DNA of 25,484 bases from Bacteroidales bacterium (GTDB taxonomy: Bacteria; Bacteroidota; Bacteroidia; Bacteroidales; UBA932): assembly GCA_017958765.1 (NCBI GenBank), contig JAGDBY010000039.1:1-25484 (forward strand), given 5' to 3'. The translations under genes and the position numbers were made by a program. Shown here piece by piece: positions 23,659-25,484 of this stretch (position 1 is its first letter; every line of letters begins with the position of its first letter). The notes beneath the pieces were generated by a model. It was not told the DNA's origin and ran no database searches. It saw nothing but the letters and a program-made list of their open reading frames with translations.

Positions 23659-25484
23659 ATGCAGATAAGGACATCACAAGAAATCAGAAAGACTTTCCTC
23701 GACTTTTTCGCATCAAAAGGACACACGGTCGTACCGTCAGCTCCGATGGTAGTTAAAAACGACCCTACACTGATGTTCACCAACGCCGGAATGAACCAGT
23801 TCAAAGACTGGTTCCTGGGTAACGAACAGCCTAAATACAAGAGAGCTACGGATACCCAGAAGTGCCTGAGAGTGAGCGGAAAACACAATGATCTCGAAGA
23901 GGTCGGCCACGATACCTATCACCACACAATGTTCGAAATGCTCGGAAACTGGAGTTTCGGAGATTATTTCAAGAAAGAGGCTATCTCCTGGGCGTGGGAG
24001 CTGCTGACCGAAGTGTTCAAGCTCGACAAAAACCGCCTTTACGCCACCGTTTTCGAGGGATCCGATTCCGACGGACTCGGACTTGACGAGGAGGCCCGCA
24101 ACATCTGGAAGCAGTTCCTTCCTGAAGACCATATCATCCTGGGTAACAAACACGACAATTTCTGGGAGATGGGCGACACAGGCCCTTGCGGTCCTTGCAG
24201 CGAGATTCATATTGACCTAAGGAGCGACGCCGAGAGAGCTTCTATTTCCGGAGCCGAGATGGTTAACAAAGGACATCATCTTGTGATAGAGATATGGAAC
24301 CTGGTGTTTATGCAGTACAACAGACTCGCCAACGGGTCGCTGGAGCTTCTCCCTGCTAAGCACGTAGATACCGGAATGGGATTCGAAAGACTCTGTATGG
24401 CTCTTCAGGGTAAGCAGAGCAACTACGATACGGACGTTTTCACAGGGCTGATCAACGCCATCGCCATTCTTTCCGGCGTAGCGTATGAGCCTGAAAAAGA
24501 GGTCGGTGTGGCAATGAGAGTTATAGCCGACCACATCCGCGCCATCAGCTTCTCAATAGCCGACGGACAGCTTCCTTCAAATGTGAAAGCCGGATATGTG
24601 ATCAGAAGAATTCTGCGCCGAGCAGTCCGCTACGGATACACTTTCCTCGGCTTCAAAGAGCCTTTCCTGTGCAGGCTGGTGCCTTATCTGGTAGCTGAGA
24701 TGGGAGACGCCTTCCCTGAAATCAGAGCTCAGCAGGGGCTCATCGTCAAGGTGATCAAAGAAGAGGAAGAGGCGTTCCTCCGCACCCTTGACAAAGGTAT
24801 CAAGCTGATGGACAACATTATGGAGAAGTCTAAAGATACAAAGGTCATCAGCGGCACAGACGCTTTCATTCTCTACGACACCTTCGGATTCCCTATCGAC
24901 CTGAGCGAGCTCATCGCCAAGGAGAATGGGTACACGATAGATCTGGATCAGTTCAACGTCGAGCTGGCTAAACAGAAAGAGCGCGCCCGCAACGCTACGG
25001 CTATCGAGGCCGGAGACTGGACCGTTCTGGAAGAGAGTCACAGCAATACTGAGTTCGTGGGATACGACACTCTGGTGACCGATGTCAAGATCATGAAGTA
25101 CCGCACCGTGAAGGCGAAAAATAAAGAGCAGATACAGCTTGTTTTCGACAGGACTCCGTTCTACGGAGAGATGGGAGGCGAGGTCGGCGACACCGGCTGG
25201 ATCAGTTGCGGAGACGAGAAGATCGCCATTGTCAACACTTTGAAAGAGAACGGATTGCCTATTCATTTAGTAGACCGGATGCCTTCCGATCCTTCAGCCC
25301 GCTTCACTGCCGAGGTTGACGCTCAGAAGCGCAGCTGCATACAGAGCAACCACTCTGCCACTCACCTGCTACACGCAGCCCTCAGACAGATTCTCGGCCC
25401 TCACGTAGAGCAGAAAGGATCTTATGTTTCGGCAGACTCTTTCAGATTCGACTTCTCTCACTTCGAGAAGGTGTCCGCTGAAAA
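23659..25484 (+). CDS. alaS: Alanyl-tRNA synthetase (N-terminal part, cut by window edge)
   Basis: Charges tRNA-Ala with alanine in the cytoplasm. I see 608 codons from the ATG at 23659 before the right edge; the usual full length is about 870-880. The N-terminus [18 protein letters not shown] is typical, and the class II catalytic core carries [39 protein letters not shown] and DTGMGFERL. The editing domain begins near residue 560 with the metal-binding HSATH (His565, His569). The second editing motif and C-terminal C-Ala domain lie beyond the window. It is divergent from the M23 gene. Confidence 0.98.
   Translation, partial: MQIRTSQEIRKTFLDFFASKGHTVVPSAPMVVKNDPTLMFTNAGMNQFKDWFLGNEQPKYKRATDTQKCLRVSGKHNDLEEVGHDTYHHTMFEMLGNWSFGDYFKKEAISWAWELLTEVFKLDKNRLYATVFEGSDSDGLGLDEEARNIWKQFLPEDHIILGNKHDNFWEMGDTGPCGPCSEIHIDLRSDAERASISGAEMVNKGHHLVIEIWNLVFMQYNRLANGSLELLPAKHVDTGMGFERLCMALQGKQSNYDTDVFTGLINAIAILSGVAYEPEKEVGVAMRVIADHIRAISFSIADGQLPSNVKAGYVIRRILRRAVRYGYTFLGFKEPFLCRLVPYLVAEMGDAFPEIRAQQGLIVKVIKEEEEAFLRTLDKGIKLMDNIMEKSKDTKVISGTDAFILYDTFGFPIDLSELIAKENGYTIDLDQFNVELAKQKERARNATAIEAGDWTVLEESHSNTEFVGYDTLVTDVKIMKYRTVKAKNKEQIQLVFDRTPFYGEMGGEVGDTGWISCGDEKIAIVNTLKENGLPIHLVDRMPSDPSARFTAEVDAQKRSCIQSNHSATHLLHAALRQILGPHVEQKGSYVSADSFRFDFSHFEKVSAE

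Noticed and set aside
24577..25266. 229-codon minus-strand frame, with others nearby, inside alaS
   Set aside because: These frames are antisense to an unmistakable alanyl-tRNA synthetase and are shadow frames from its codon pattern.
1..25484. Mobile element, phage, CRISPR array, defence or biosynthetic cluster
   Set aside because: Nearly all of the sequence is explained by housekeeping and envelope genes. I saw no integrase, transposase, terminal repeats, direct-repeat arrays, or unfamiliar gene clusters.

Overview
This window looks like a chromosomal core-gene region from a member of the Bacteroidales (phylum Bacteroidota). The evidence is a SusC/RagA-type TonB-dependent receptor, an OstA-like LPS-transport protein next to SurA-like chaperones, a complete Rnf operon in the order B-C-D-G-E-A preceded by an RseC-family gene, Bacteroidota-type -7 promoter elements (TAnnTTTG) in front of many genes, and few Shine-Dalgarno sequences. 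I cannot fix the genus. I see no integrase, transposase, CRISPR array, phage gene or defence island.

Layout from left to right. (1) Positions 1-1316, minus strand: the N-terminal 438 codons of a SusC-family receptor, with a roughly 220-nt leader and a promoter near 1545. (2) 1574-8475, minus strand: an operon read guaB, a PPIase-like lipoprotein, a SurA-like chaperone, an OstA-like protein, then fabD. It joins GMP synthesis, outer-membrane biogenesis and fatty-acid initiation. A plus-strand tRNA-Arg(CCG) lies inside it, antisense to the 3' end of the OstA gene. (3) 8515-9435, minus strand: a YhcC-like radical SAM protein, divergent from an NlpC/P60 lipoprotein (9471-10409, plus). (4) 10480-10800, plus strand: a conserved-type hypothetical protein that converges on glyA (10851-12131, minus) across a clear bidirectional terminator. 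(5) 12196-12720, plus strand: a SpoU-family RNA methyltransferase, divergent from glyA. (6) 12728-23592, minus strand: a nearly gap-free run of about 10.9 kb read M23 peptidase, a second M23 paralogue with an in-frame stop, a MerR-like regulator, Nif3-like protein, zinc-ribbon coiled-coil protein, dnaB, rseC, then rnfBCDGEA. (7) 23659 to the right edge, plus strand: alaS, cut by the window end.

The Rnf genes encode a ferredoxin:NAD+ oxidoreductase that couples electron flow to ion export, with covalent-flavin motifs visible in RnfD and RnfG. Several other genes serve the cell envelope: two M23 proteins, NlpC/P60, SurA, the lipoprotein and OstA.

I did not find a convincing new multi-gene system. 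The points most worth a second look are local. An in-frame TGA interrupts an otherwise full-length M23 paralogue that has also lost one HxH histidine. The OstA-like reading frame runs straight through the antisense of a tRNA and into fabD. Two divergent promoters lie so close to their ATG codons that the mRNAs may be leaderless. A REP-like perfect palindrome precedes dnaB.
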